The notes beneath the pieces are model-generated. The model saw only the letters and a program-made list of their open reading frames with translations. It ran no database searches and had not been told where the DNA came from. A stretch of DNA of 64,000 nt, taken from NCBI GenBank assembly GCA_965220055.1, contig CBDCPE010000004.1:2356001-2420000 (forward strand), given 5' to 3'. Positions within the stretch are counted from its first letter, which is position 1; each line of letters starts with the position of its first letter. Positions 26,015-34,476 of this stretch are shown here, piece by piece. The stretch comes from Bin87 sp965220055 (GTDB lineage Bacteria > Chloroflexota > Dehalococcoidia > Lucifugimonadales > UBA3495). Position numbers and translations under genes: made by a program.

Positions 26015-28045
26015 TCAAGCCGAGACGCGTTTCCGGCGGTTGGTAATGTAGTCCACCAGGACGTATTCACCAAGATTTTCGCTGCTGCTGTAGAAGGCAC
26101 GGCCGCGATTGATGCGGGTCATCCGATCGACGAAGTTGACCAGCTGATAGCTGTTCTCCAGCATGAAGGTGTTGATGACGATGCCCTCCTGCGTGCAGCG
26201 ACGCACTTCTTTTAGGGTTTCCAACTCGGTGCGGTAGCTTGGCGGGTAGGAGAAATAGGCTTGATCGCCTTCCAGGTGGGCGGTGGGCTCGCCGTCGGTG
26301 ATGACCAGGATCTGGCGGGTGCCGCCCTTCTCGCGAGACAATAGTTTGCGTGACAGCATCAGGGCGTGGTGCAGGTTGGTGCCGGAAACCCAGTTGTTCC
26401 AGGTCAGGCTGGCCAGGTCCTCTTCCTGCAGCTCCCGCGCATAGTCGGAAAACCCGACGACATGCAGGGTGTCCCTGGGGTATTGCTGCCGTATGAGCGC
26501 GAACAGGGCCAGCGTCACCTTCTTGGCGGCCGGCCAGTTGTTGAACAGGCCCATGGAACGACTCTGGTCGAGCAGGACAATGGTGGCGGCCCGCGTCATG
26601 TGCTCGTTACGGTAGATCTCGAAGTCGTCGGGACGCAGCTTGACCGGAACCTGAGGTCCGCCGCGGACGATGGCGTTCTTGACGGTGGCCTGCAGATCGA
26701 GCTGCAACGGGTCGCCGAATTCGTAGGTCTTGGTGTCGCCGAGGACATCGCCGCCAGCGCCGCGGGTGTTCAGGTCGTGGTTGCCGATGCGGTCTTTCTT
26801 GAGGTGCTGGAACACCTCGCGCATGGCCTTCTGGCCGATACGTCGGATGCCTCTGGCGGTCAGACTGAGCTTGTCGTCGTCGGTAATGTATCCAGCGTCT
26901 TTCAGTAATTGGCGTAGCCGATCTAGCTCCTCCCATGCTCGCCGGGCTTCTTCCCCCAAGAGTTCGGCCAGTTGCTCGGGGTCGACATCGTCGAGGTTGC
27001 CGGTGCGCATGGCCTGCTGCAGAGATTGTTCCAGTTGGTCCAGCGACTGGAGCTGTTGCATGGCCTCCATGGCCTGCTCCAAGGTCATGCTGTCATCGCC
27101 TAGGAACGGGTACTGGCGCGCCAGGTCATCGGGCGGCATAAGGGACTGCATCAGGCTGGCGAACTCTGACATTTCATCCATGAGGCGAGGGTCCATGGCC
27201 GACTGCATTGCGTCTTCAAGTTCTCGGCGCATGTCGGGGGACAGGCTGTCCATCAGCGATTGCATCTGCGCCATCTGCTGCTGGATGCGTTCCATGAGTT
27301 CGTCGAGACTCTGAGGTGGGTCGTCGCCGAACATCGGCCCCCACTTCTGCATGAAGCCTTCGAAATTGGGATCACGGCCCTCCATGCGGTCCCGGAGCAT
27401 TTGGTTGAGGTCCTGCATCATTTGACGCATGGCCTCCATCTGCTCGGGGGTCATGTTCTGCATCTGGTCGCGCATATCTTGGGATACGTTCTGGGCCATT
27501 TGGCTTTTCAGCATATCCAGCAGTTCCTGGAACATCTGCTGCGCGTCCGGGTCCATGAAATCGTAGTCCATCAGCTCTTGGATCTGTCCGCCCAAGCTGT
27601 CCGGCAGGTCGTCCAACCGGTCGAGGTTGCGCTGGGCGCGATCCCGAAGCAGCCGGTTGAGCGCCCGTTGCTGCTCCTTGCTTTCCATGTCGGAGGGCTC
27701 CGGCTGGTTGGCGACTTCGTCCAGCCGACGCTGGATACCCTCGCGCTCGGTGCGGAGAATGTCGTCCATCCGCTCCTTGAGGTCGTCCACCACGGAGTCC
27801 AGGTTACTTTGCTGGAGCTGCTGGCGACGCTGCTGCTTGAGCTGTTCCATGAGTTGGCGCAGGTTGGGCATCTGGGAACCGTCACGGTTCTGCATGCCGT
27901 TTCGGAAAAGCTCGCGCAAGGCTCGCGTCAGGTCACCGTGCTGCAACAGGTCGTCCGAGAGTGCGTCCATCACCTCGCTGGCATCTACGTCGAAAATCTG
28001 CTGGGTGCCATCCCATTGGGAGTAGCGGTAGCGTTGGTACAGCAT
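26015..28045 (-). CDS. VWA-domain protein with Gln/Met-rich central region
   Basis: The 676-residue protein ends with a von Willebrand factor A domain. The MIDAS motif is ATIVLLDQSRSMGLF (DxSxS), followed by SGTNLHHALML with the conserved Thr and ILVITDGEPTAH with the Asp. Residues about 60-370 are rich in Gln, Met, Glu and Asp, with runs such as QQRRQQLQQ and MTPEQMEAMRQMMQDL, likely helical or coiled-coil. No signal peptide is seen, so it is probably cytoplasmic. Such proteins usually work with a MoxR-type AAA+ ATPase, but none is next to it. I start at the ATG at 28045 (MLYQRYRYSQWDG) because GGAGG precedes it. The in-frame codons upstream look non-coding. Confidence 0.82.
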   Translation of the reverse strand: MLYQRYRYSQWDGTQQIFDVDASEVMDALSDDLLQHGDLTRALRELFRNGMQNRDGSQMPNLRQLMEQLKQQRRQQLQQSNLDSVVDDLKERMDDILRTEREGIQRRLDEVANQPEPSDMESKEQQRALNRLLRDRAQRNLDRLDDLPDSLGGQIQELMDYDFMDPDAQQMFQELLDMLKSQMAQNVSQDMRDQMQNMTPEQMEAMRQMMQDLNQMLRDRMEGRDPNFEGFMQKWGPMFGDDPPQSLDELMERIQQQMAQMQSLMDSLSPDMRRELEDAMQSAMDPRLMDEMSEFASLMQSLMPPDDLARQYPFLGDDSMTLEQAMEAMQQLQSLDQLEQSLQQAMRTGNLDDVDPEQLAELLGEEARRAWEELDRLRQLLKDAGYITDDDKLSLTARGIRRIGQKAMREVFQHLKKDRIGNHDLNTRGAGGDVLGDTKTYEFGDPLQLDLQATVKNAIVRGGPQVPVKLRPDDFEIYRNEHMTRAATIVLLDQSRSMGLFNNWPAAKKVTLALFALIRQQYPRDTLHVVGFSDYARELQEEDLASLTWNNWVSGTNLHHALMLSRKLLSREKGGTRQILVITDGEPTAHLEGDQAYFSYPPSYRTELETLKEVRRCTQEGIVINTFMLENSYQLVNFVDRMTRINRGRAFYSSSENLGEYVLVDYITNRRKRVSA

Positions 28046-28147
28046 TGGGACCTCCGGCTGGGCCGGCGCGGGTGAATGGCAAGAATGGCGGGATGATAAC
28101 ACACGGGACGACGGCTCCCCCGCCGACCCGGTGTGGCCGAACTGCGT

Positions 28148-28792
28148 TCAGCCGAAAAGGCGGTTGAGCCACGCGACGAACGTTTGGGAGAGTGGGCCGG
28201 TTACTTCTAGGTCTTGAGTTCGAACAGCCAAGCCCATCTGCCTAGGATCTTCGCGAGTTGCCAACCATGCGTAGATTTTAGCGCGGAGGGCCTTGTTGTC
28301 GGCGAATCTACGCTCAGAGAGTGGTATCTGGTCTACATAGCGGCGTGCCAACGGCCAGACCCGGTCATCCGCAGCAATCATTTCAGCCACGAAATCCTCC
28401 AACTCTCCGAGCGAAACGTTGTCCGGCATTATCCAGATGCCAACACGCGGACTACCAGTCGCGGTGTTTTCAGGAATAACCGTCTCCGCAGTGTTCGGCT
28501 GTGCGGGGATCGGAGAAACTGATCGCTGTGCGCTACGGATTTGGTTGCGAACGCGATGCCAATTTTGGAGGGGAATGGTATCTGCATCCACCATTATGCC
28601 GACGGCGGGGCGGGCAGGCTCGTCGATGTGGCCGCTGATGTGTTCAATAACGTCGTCAATGCCCTCATACTCTTTTATTGCGAAACTGAGCGTCGGGTCG
28701 CAGCGTTCTGATAGGTGCCTGATAACGTGCTTATCGTTGGGTCCTTCGACCAACAGAAGCGGATCTGATGGTCTTGGATCAAGATTTATCAT
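28148..28792 (-). CDS. DUF3226/TOPRIM-like protein, partner of the ATPase
   Basis: The 214-residue protein has the TOPRIM-like pattern of DUF3226: LLLVEGPNDKHVIRHL with Glu16, VGIMVDADTIPL with Asp69 and Asp71, and VGIWIMPDNVSLGELEDFVA. These acidic residues would bind a divalent metal, as in OLD-family and topoisomerase/primase nucleases. The ATG at 28792 comes 3 bases after the ATPase stop, so the two are almost surely co-translated. Function is not proven for the family. A nuclease or RNA-acting effector gated by the ATPase is plausible. Confidence 0.78.
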   Translation of the reverse strand: MINLDPRPSDPLLLVEGPNDKHVIRHLSERCDPTLSFAIKEYEGIDDVIEHISGHIDEPARPAVGIMVDADTIPLQNWHRVRNQIRSAQRSVSPIPAQPNTAETVIPENTATGSPRVGIWIMPDNVSLGELEDFVAEMIAADDRVWPLARRYVDQIPLSERRFADNKALRAKIYAWLATREDPRQMGLAVRTQDLEVTGPLSQTFVAWLNRLFG

Positions 28793-28795
28793 CGA

Positions 28796-29872
28796 TCAGC
28801 GCACCTCAATATCGCTTCGGGCTACGACGGCCAGTCGCGACTCATCGTAAGTAATCGCCCGCAAGCCAACCGGCACGCGCTCGATCCGGACCAGGAGCCC
28901 TTCCACGTCCTCCAGCTCGTTGGCCGCCTGAGCGAAACCCACCACGCAGTCCCAGCTGTGGGTGGTGGCGATGACCTGCACGTTGTTGCGCTCCGCAGTC
29001 TGCAGCACCATGTTCCAAAATTTGGCCTGGATGGAATGGTGGATCCCATTTTCTGCCTCGTCGATGAGGAGGAAGCCACCGCTGCTTTTGGCCAAGGCAA
29101 GACCCACGGCGTAGGTACGGAACGCTCCATCTCCCAATGTGCGCAACGGTACTTGATAGTCTGTGCCCCGTACCTTCGCCATCACACGGCGTGGTTGTAT
29201 TGCTCCAGTACCGGGAAATGGTTCCAGAGCCGCGACACGGTCGACTACTACGTCCGCTATCAAGTTCAGTGCTTCAAGGGCCCGATCCTCATGGGCAGTG
29301 AGGGCGACTTTGTTCCAATATTCTTCGACTGTCTCATCGGTCGGTCGGTTGGGCCCGAAGGTGCTGCAGGGAATTGCCGCCGGAACGGGATCAAGCAAAA
29401 AATGAAGCCTTTCACGCCATGGCCCGCTTGCCCCGAACTGCATTTCTAGGTGGACATATTCGGACACGTCCATCGGGAATGGAACTGGCCGGCCCATCCT
29501 ATCGTTGGAATAGAATTGCCGGATTTTGAGTGCATTGGCGTCGTCGGCTGGCCCGATAGAAATGGTTATCTCCGGTGAAGCCGGTCGATTTGTGAATAGG
29601 TTTGTCCGGTCAACGACCACTCTTTCTTGGTTATCGGCGCTTCTGATGAACGCGTCGCCCCTGTCTGTGAGCACCTCGCTGAACTCGTTGGTTAAGCCGC
29701 GGTCAGCCCAAACGCGCACCGCATCCAGCACCGTCGTCTTCCCTACGCCGTTCTTCCCGGTCAGCAGGGTTGCGCGACCCAGCCGCGGTATCGTCAGCTC
29801 GTCGATGCCGCGGAAGTTCTTGATGACGAGGCTGGGGAGGTGGAGGTTCTGGTCCGGCGTCGGTTCTGACAT
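28796..29872 (-). CDS. AAA (ABC/SMC-like) ATPase, OLD-type
   Basis: The 358-residue ATPase starts SLVIKNFRGIDELTIPRLGR, typical of RecF/OLD-like ATPases. Walker A is LLTGKNGVGKTTVLDAVRVW (39-46 core), a signature-like LGDGAFR lies near 246, Walker B is GGFLLIDEAENGIHHS (265-272), and the switch His is in IATTHSWD (305). It has no coiled-coil arm insertion and no nuclease domain of its own. The TOPRIM-like nuclease is the next gene, in a two-gene arrangement. Similar ATPase plus TOPRIM pairs include PARIS and split OLD systems. Confidence 0.82.
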   Translation of the reverse strand: MSEPTPDQNLHLPSLVIKNFRGIDELTIPRLGRATLLTGKNGVGKTTVLDAVRVWADRGLTNEFSEVLTDRGDAFIRSADNQERVVVDRTNLFTNRPASPEITISIGPADDANALKIRQFYSNDRMGRPVPFPMDVSEYVHLEMQFGASGPWRERLHFLLDPVPAAIPCSTFGPNRPTDETVEEYWNKVALTAHEDRALEALNLIADVVVDRVAALEPFPGTGAIQPRRVMAKVRGTDYQVPLRTLGDGAFRTYAVGLALAKSSGGFLLIDEAENGIHHSIQAKFWNMVLQTAERNNVQVIATTHSWDCVVGFAQAANELEDVEGLLVRIERVPVGLRAITYDESRLAVVARSDIEVR

Positions 29873-29909
29873 GGTGGCTCCCCTCGTGGCTGCGTGGCTA
29901 GGACCGCGA

Positions 29910-29936
29910 TTGGCGCGGGTGGTTTTCCGATATAAT
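29910..29936 (+). promoter_or_regulatory. Putative promoter of the GMC oxidoreductase gene
   Basis: A perfect -10 TATAAT lies at 29931-29936, with TTGGCG at 29910-29915 as a possible -35 (15-base spacing, slightly short). The gene starts 55 bases downstream. The ATPase gene diverges on the other side. Confidence 0.5.
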
Positions 29937-29990
29937 CCCAGTCTAAACCATCATCTCGGCTCCACGAAAGAAATGACACAGGGAGGACGC

Positions 29991-31565
29991 ATGAAATACG
30001 ACGTTATTGTGGTTGGCGGCGGTGCCGCTGGTTCGACGTTGGCCAGTCGGCTGGCGGAGGATGCGAACACCTCGGTGCTGTTGCTAGAAGCCGGCAACGA
30101 CTATCCGGACCTGGCCGTCTTGCCGGACGATGTCAAGTTCGGCGGCACCAGGTACGCAGAAGCCCAAGATTCCATTCACAACTGGGCGCTGCGGGGCACC
30201 ATCACCGAGGAGCAGGGCGAGATCCACGTCGCCCAGGGCAAGGTTATCGGCGGTGGTTCGTCTATCAACGGCCAGGCAATGCAACGGGGTTTCCCTGAAG
30301 ACTTCGACAACTGGGCCGCCATGGGCAACGATGAATGGTCCTATGACAGGGTGCTGCCCTTCTACCGGAAGATGGAGAATGACCTGGACATCCAGGACGA
30401 CTACCACGGTTCGGACGGTCCCATGCCGGTGCGTCGGCGTCTGTCCGGCGCGTGGGCCGACATCCAGAAGGCCTTCCATGAAGCCTGCCTGGCCGAAGGC
30501 TACCCTGCTGTTGAGGATACCAACGGACCGAACCCGACCGGCGTGGGCGTGTCACCAACCAACAACCTGGGCGGCATCCGCATGAGCGCGGCCATGACAC
30601 ATCTGAACCCGATGCGACACCGGCTCAACCTGACGGTGCGGGGCAACGTGTACGTGCGCCGGGTACTGTTCGAGGGAAGCAAAGCCTTCGGCGTGGAAGC
30701 GGAGAGCGGCGGCGAAATATTCACCGTGGGCGCGGACAAGGTTGTGCTCAGTAGCGGGGCAATCCGGTCGCCCCAGTTGTTGATGCTGTCGGGGGTCGGC
30801 CCCGGGGAGCACCTGCGACAGTTCGGTATCCCGGTGATCCACGATAGCCCGGGAGTGGGGCAGGGTCTTTGGAACCACCTGAGCGCGCACATCACTTACA
30901 AGGTAAAGGATGGCAAGACGCTGACCGGTGATTTGGACGCGCCTCACTTTGGGCTGCACTATTCCTCCGAGGGGTCGGGCTACACCAACGACATGGTGCT
31001 GCGATCCAACACGGTGGTGGACGAGCGCGAGGAGAAAGTTGCAGGAGTGCGCACTCGGTACAACACGGGGGATGTGCCTCCGGACCGGGCAGCGCGCATT
31101 TCCTGCACGCTGGGGCTGCCCGACGGGTCGGGCTACGTCCAACTACAGTCTTCGGACCCAGACGTGCAACCGGAGTTCAACTATCAGTACCTGCAACATC
31201 CGAACGACATACGGCGGGTGCGCGACGGTCTGAGATTCGGCATACGGATGCTGGAATCGGAGGCGTTCAAGGACGTATACGACTTCCGCATCAGTCCGAC
31301 GGACGAGATAATGGCCGATCAGGATGCGTTCGATACTTGGATACGGCAGATCGTGGGCACGGCGCGCCACGTTTCCGGCACCTGCCGGATGGGGCCGGAC
31401 GGCGACGCCATGGCGGTGGTCGACCAGTATTGTCGGGTGCGAGGAGTCGAGGGTTTGTGGGTGACGGACGCCTCGGTTATGCCGCGGGTGCCGCGCTCGG
31501 GCGGCATTCACCCCACAGTCATCATGGTGGCGGAGCGAGTAGTGGACTGGATCGCGGCCGGGTAA
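29991..31565 (+). CDS. GMC-family FAD-dependent oxidoreductase
   Basis: The 524-residue protein begins MKYDVIVVGGGAAGSTLASR, an ADP-binding Rossmann motif (GGGAAGS) for FAD, then LLEAG. GMC signature 1 is seen in VAQGKVIGGGSSINGQAMQR and signature 2 in VLSSGAIRSPQLLMLSGVGP. The C-terminal active-site region has ARHVSGTCRMG with the catalytic His and VPRSGGIHPTVIMVAERV, where His takes the second active-site position. Members oxidise alcohols, cholines or sugars; the substrate here is unknown. The start follows GGGAGG by a few bases. A longer open frame upstream overlaps the ATPase gene and is rejected. Confidence 0.93.
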   Translation: MKYDVIVVGGGAAGSTLASRLAEDANTSVLLLEAGNDYPDLAVLPDDVKFGGTRYAEAQDSIHNWALRGTITEEQGEIHVAQGKVIGGGSSINGQAMQRGFPEDFDNWAAMGNDEWSYDRVLPFYRKMENDLDIQDDYHGSDGPMPVRRRLSGAWADIQKAFHEACLAEGYPAVEDTNGPNPTGVGVSPTNNLGGIRMSAAMTHLNPMRHRLNLTVRGNVYVRRVLFEGSKAFGVEAESGGEIFTVGADKVVLSSGAIRSPQLLMLSGVGPGEHLRQFGIPVIHDSPGVGQGLWNHLSAHITYKVKDGKTLTGDLDAPHFGLHYSSEGSGYTNDMVLRSNTVVDEREEKVAGVRTRYNTGDVPPDRAARISCTLGLPDGSGYVQLQSSDPDVQPEFNYQYLQHPNDIRRVRDGLRFGIRMLESEAFKDVYDFRISPTDEIMADQDAFDTWIRQIVGTARHVSGTCRMGPDGDAMAVVDQYCRVRGVEGLWVTDASVMPRVPRSGGIHPTVIMVAERVVDWIAAG

Positions 31566-31609
31566 TTACGATCCCGTTGGATCACTAACGGCAAACGATC
31601 GACCCGGGC

Positions 31610-32602
31610 CTATTCGTCCGGGTCGATTACTATTTCGGGGTGCGTGTCGACCCCATAGCGGGCAAACACCTCGTTAATCTGAGCCATGTCGGCGCCGGAG
31701 AGGGCCCATTCCAGCGCGGCGACGTTGTCCTCCACCTCCTGAGCGGTGCGGGTGCCGACGAGGGCGACGCTGACGGCGGGATTGGACAGGACCCACCGCA
31801 ACGCCAAGTGGGGCATCTTTTTGCCCCGCGCCTCGGCGATGGTCTTGAGGTCCTCCACGACCCGCAGGTTACGCTGGAAGTGCTCCTCGGCGAACACGCC
31901 GACATTCCAGCCCGGCCGTCCGCCGGTGGAGCGCCAGTCGTTGCCGCCGAAGGTGGTGTCCGCCGACATTGTGCCGGTCAACAGACCGAAGGCCAGCGGC
32001 CCGTAAACCATCACACCGGTGCCCTGCTGGAGGCAGTAGGGAAAGATTTCCTGCTCCATGCGCCGGTCGAACATGTTCAGGCCATACTGGACGATGTCGA
32101 CGCTGCGCACCCCCTCGCATTCCTTGATCTGGTCCAGGGTGAAATTGGAAACACCCACGGCGCGAACCTTGCCCTGCTCCACCAGGCTGTCCAGCGCGTG
32201 CATGGTCTCGTCGAAGGGAGTGCTGACGTCCGGCCAGTGTATGAGCAGGACGTCAATGTAGTCGGTGCCCATGCTCCGCAGGCTCTGCTCCACGGAGGCG
32301 AGGACGGACACCATGCGACTGTCGCGACCCTTGGGTCGATCCGTATAGCCCACACCGCACTTGGTGACGACGATGACATCCTTGCGTCGTTCCCCCAGCG
32401 CCTTGCACAAAACGACTTCCGACTCGCCTCTGCCGTAGGCCGGAGCGGTGTCGAAGCAGTTAATGCCCAGGTCGATGGCGCGGTTAACCGCGGCGGCGAG
32501 CTCGGTCTGGGACACGTCCCCGTAGGTGCCACCCATCTCCCAGCAGCCGAAACCCAGGGCGGAGACGGTCATATCCGTAGGTCCGAAGCGTCGGTATTCC
32601 AT
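31610..32602 (-). CDS. Aldo/keto reductase
   Basis: The 330-residue protein has the (beta/alpha)8 aldo/keto reductase pattern. It begins MEYRRFGPTDMTVSALGFGC, continues with NCFDTAPAYGRGESEVVLCK containing the catalytic Asp and Tyr, VIVVTKCGVGY with the Lys, and DVLLIHWPDVSTP with the His. The C-terminal LRWVLSNPAVSVALVGTRTA binds NADP(H). The start at 32602 is preferred over 32629 because AGGAG precedes it and the family N-terminus begins there. It is downstream of the amidase on the same strand, about 50 bases away. Substrate unknown. Confidence 0.93.
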   Translation of the reverse strand: MEYRRFGPTDMTVSALGFGCWEMGGTYGDVSQTELAAAVNRAIDLGINCFDTAPAYGRGESEVVLCKALGERRKDVIVVTKCGVGYTDRPKGRDSRMVSVLASVEQSLRSMGTDYIDVLLIHWPDVSTPFDETMHALDSLVEQGKVRAVGVSNFTLDQIKECEGVRSVDIVQYGLNMFDRRMEQEIFPYCLQQGTGVMVYGPLAFGLLTGTMSADTTFGGNDWRSTGGRPGWNVGVFAEEHFQRNLRVVEDLKTIAEARGKKMPHLALRWVLSNPAVSVALVGTRTAQEVEDNVAALEWALSGADMAQINEVFARYGVDTHPEIVIDPDE

Positions 32603-32650
32603 GGGACTCCTCTTTACACCAGGTGACACGGTCGGAGACGGTGGTCGCTA

Positions 32651-34075
32651 TCACTCGAGGTTTGGCCAAACTCCCCGGTTGGGTGACACACCCTCGTAGG
32701 CATTGGCGATGCGGAAAAGGTTTCCCTCTTCCCACGGGCGGGCGATGAACTGGAGGCCGATGGGGAGGCCTAGCTCGCTGAAACCGCAGGGCACGGTGAT
32801 GGCCGGGAAGCCAGTCGCGTTCATCGGGCTGGTGTTGCGGGAGACGTGGCCGGAGCCGGGGCCGCGCACCTTCTGACGCCGTCCTTCCACGTCGATGGTA
32901 TCAGCGTCGATGCGGGGCGCGGGCAGAGGCGTGGTCGGGGTCACGAGGAAGTCCACATCCTGAAGGACACGGGCGTGCTCCTCCTTGATGAGGCGCTGGA
33001 CCTTCATCGCCTTGGAGTAATCGCGACCCAGGACGAACTGGCCGGCCAGTGTGCGGTAGAGCGTGTCGGGACCGTAATCCTCGCGACTGGACGCGATGTA
33101 TGGCTCGTGGGTGACCACACTGTCGGCCATGCTGGAGAAGCGCAGGGCCCCCGCGTACTCCATCGTGGGCACACTGACCTCGCGGCTGGCGACGCCCAGC
33201 TCCTCCAGTGCAGCGATGGCGCGGCGTACGGCCTGCTCTACCTCTGGGTCGAGCAGCTCGAAATAGTAGTTCGAAGGTATGCCCATGGTGAGGCCGCTGA
33301 TGCCTCGTTCCATCATGAGCGCGTAATCGTCCACTGGAACCGGAACGGTGCTGGGGTCGAGAGGGTCGTAGCCGGCGATGGCCTGTAGGACGAGAGCGCT
33401 GTCCCGGACGGAACGGGTCATGGGGCCAATGTGGTCACCGTTGAAACTGGTCACCAGTAGGCCGCGCTGGCTAACCCGTCCGAAGGTCTGCTTGAGTCCA
33501 ACCACACCGCAAAATGCACCGGGCAGGCGCACGGACCCGCCCAGGTCGGTTCCCAGGGACGCGAAAGTCACGCCGGCAGCCACGTTGGCGCCGCCGCCGC
33601 CGCTGGAGCCTCCGGGGATGTGGTCGACGTTCCAGGGGTTGTGGACCGCGCCGTAGTGAGGGTTGTTTGAAGTTGCGCCGGCGGCAAACTCCTCCAAGTT
33701 TTCTTTGCCGATGATGATGGCGCCGGCAGCTTTGCAACGACGGACGACGTCGGCGTCTTCGTCTGGGACGTTGTCCCTCAGGACCTTGGTGCCGACAGTG
33801 GTGGTGATGCCGGCGGTGGCGATGTTGTCCTTGAGGCCGATGGGGATGCCGTGGAGTGGGCCGAGGTATTCGCCGCGGGACAGAGACTCTTCAGCCTGTT
33901 CGGCTTGGGCCAGGGCCTGCTCGCGCATGATGGTGATGAAGGAGTTGAGAGTGGGCTGGCGGAGCTCCGCCTCGCCCAGCGCGGCCTCGGTGAGGTCTAT
34001 CGGAGAGACCTCCCGCGCCTGTATCATCGGTGCGATCTCAGAGATTGTCAGCTTGAGGAGTTCGGAATCAGGCAT
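32651..34075 (-). CDS. Amidase-signature hydrolase (GatA/AtzF-like)
   Basis: The 474-residue enzyme carries the Ser-cisSer-Lys triad of amidase-signature proteins. Lys is in GIPIGLKDNIATAG, the cis-Ser in IPGGSSGGGGANVAAG and the nucleophile in LGTDLGGSVRLPGAFCG. It hydrolyses an amide, possibly glutaminyl or a small carboxamide. It overlaps the small upstream gene by 8 bases, suggesting a two-subunit enzyme. No gatB is nearby, so a stand-alone hydrolase is more likely than the Asp/Glu-tRNA amidotransferase. The Gly-rich run after the cis-Ser (GGGG in place of GSAA) is slightly unusual. Confidence 0.9.
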   Translation of the reverse strand: MPDSELLKLTISEIAPMIQAREVSPIDLTEAALGEAELRQPTLNSFITIMREQALAQAEQAEESLSRGEYLGPLHGIPIGLKDNIATAGITTTVGTKVLRDNVPDEDADVVRRCKAAGAIIIGKENLEEFAAGATSNNPHYGAVHNPWNVDHIPGGSSGGGGANVAAGVTFASLGTDLGGSVRLPGAFCGVVGLKQTFGRVSQRGLLVTSFNGDHIGPMTRSVRDSALVLQAIAGYDPLDPSTVPVPVDDYALMMERGISGLTMGIPSNYYFELLDPEVEQAVRRAIAALEELGVASREVSVPTMEYAGALRFSSMADSVVTHEPYIASSREDYGPDTLYRTLAGQFVLGRDYSKAMKVQRLIKEEHARVLQDVDFLVTPTTPLPAPRIDADTIDVEGRRQKVRGPGSGHVSRNTSPMNATGFPAITVPCGFSELGLPIGLQFIARPWEEGNLFRIANAYEGVSPNRGVWPNLE

Positions 34076-34268
34076 CGGCTTCTTCTCCTTCCGCCGCCCG
34101 GAGGAGGCGCGAGGACGGCACGTCGGACAAGTCCAAATCGCGCAAATTTTGCAACTCGGCCAGGTAATTGTCCAGCTCGGGCTTGACCAATTCTAGCTCG
34201 GCGTCGGACAGTTCAAACCCGCCGTATTCGGCCACAATTCGCTTCAGTGTTTCGTTTGATACCGGCAT
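34068..34268 (-). CDS. Small GatC/AtzG-like amidase partner
   Basis: A 66-residue acidic protein beginning MPVSNETLKRIVAEYGGFEL, with two predicted helices and the segment SDAELELVKPELDNYLAELQ. In length and position it resembles GatC or AtzG, short subunits that wrap and stabilise their amidase. Its 3' end overlaps the amidase start by 8 bases, so both are likely made in equal amounts. Assignment rests on size and context more than on sequence. Confidence 0.7.
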   Translation of the reverse strand: MPVSNETLKRIVAEYGGFELSDAELELVKPELDNYLAELQNLRDLDLSDVPSSRLLRAAEGEEADA

Positions 34269-34403
34269 TCGCTACACCTTCCATTCGTGCTCAGGGTAAC
34301 CGGCAGTCTACATAACACACGAAGTGCAAGCAAGAAACGGATTATGGAGCGGTCGGTACGCGGCGACACGCAGGATTCGACCGCGCGGCTCTGTCCTTTG
34401 AGT

Positions 34404-34433
34404 TTGCCGCTCGCATTTGCCGTGTGCTATACT
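34404..34433 (+). promoter_or_regulatory. Putative promoter of the rpsB operon
   Basis: TTGCCG (34404-34409) and TATACT (34428-34433) are separated by 18 bases and lie 44 bases before the rpsB start. The -10 is close to consensus. This is the obvious start of the rpsB-tsf-pyrH-frr run. Confidence 0.55.
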
Positions 34434-34476
34434 CGCGCCCGATCTCACGCCAGACTATGAGAGAGGCACAAAGCTT

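Noticed and set aside
26366..28075. Plus-strand frames rich in His, Leu and Val over the VWA gene
   Set aside because: They are the complement of a Gln/Met-rich coding sequence and show no motif; the VWA domain on the minus strand is clear.
29526..29990. N-terminal extension of the GMC oxidoreductase
   Set aside because: The frame is open, but it overlaps the divergent ATPase gene and the TATAAT promoter, and a ribosome site precedes the ATG at 29991.
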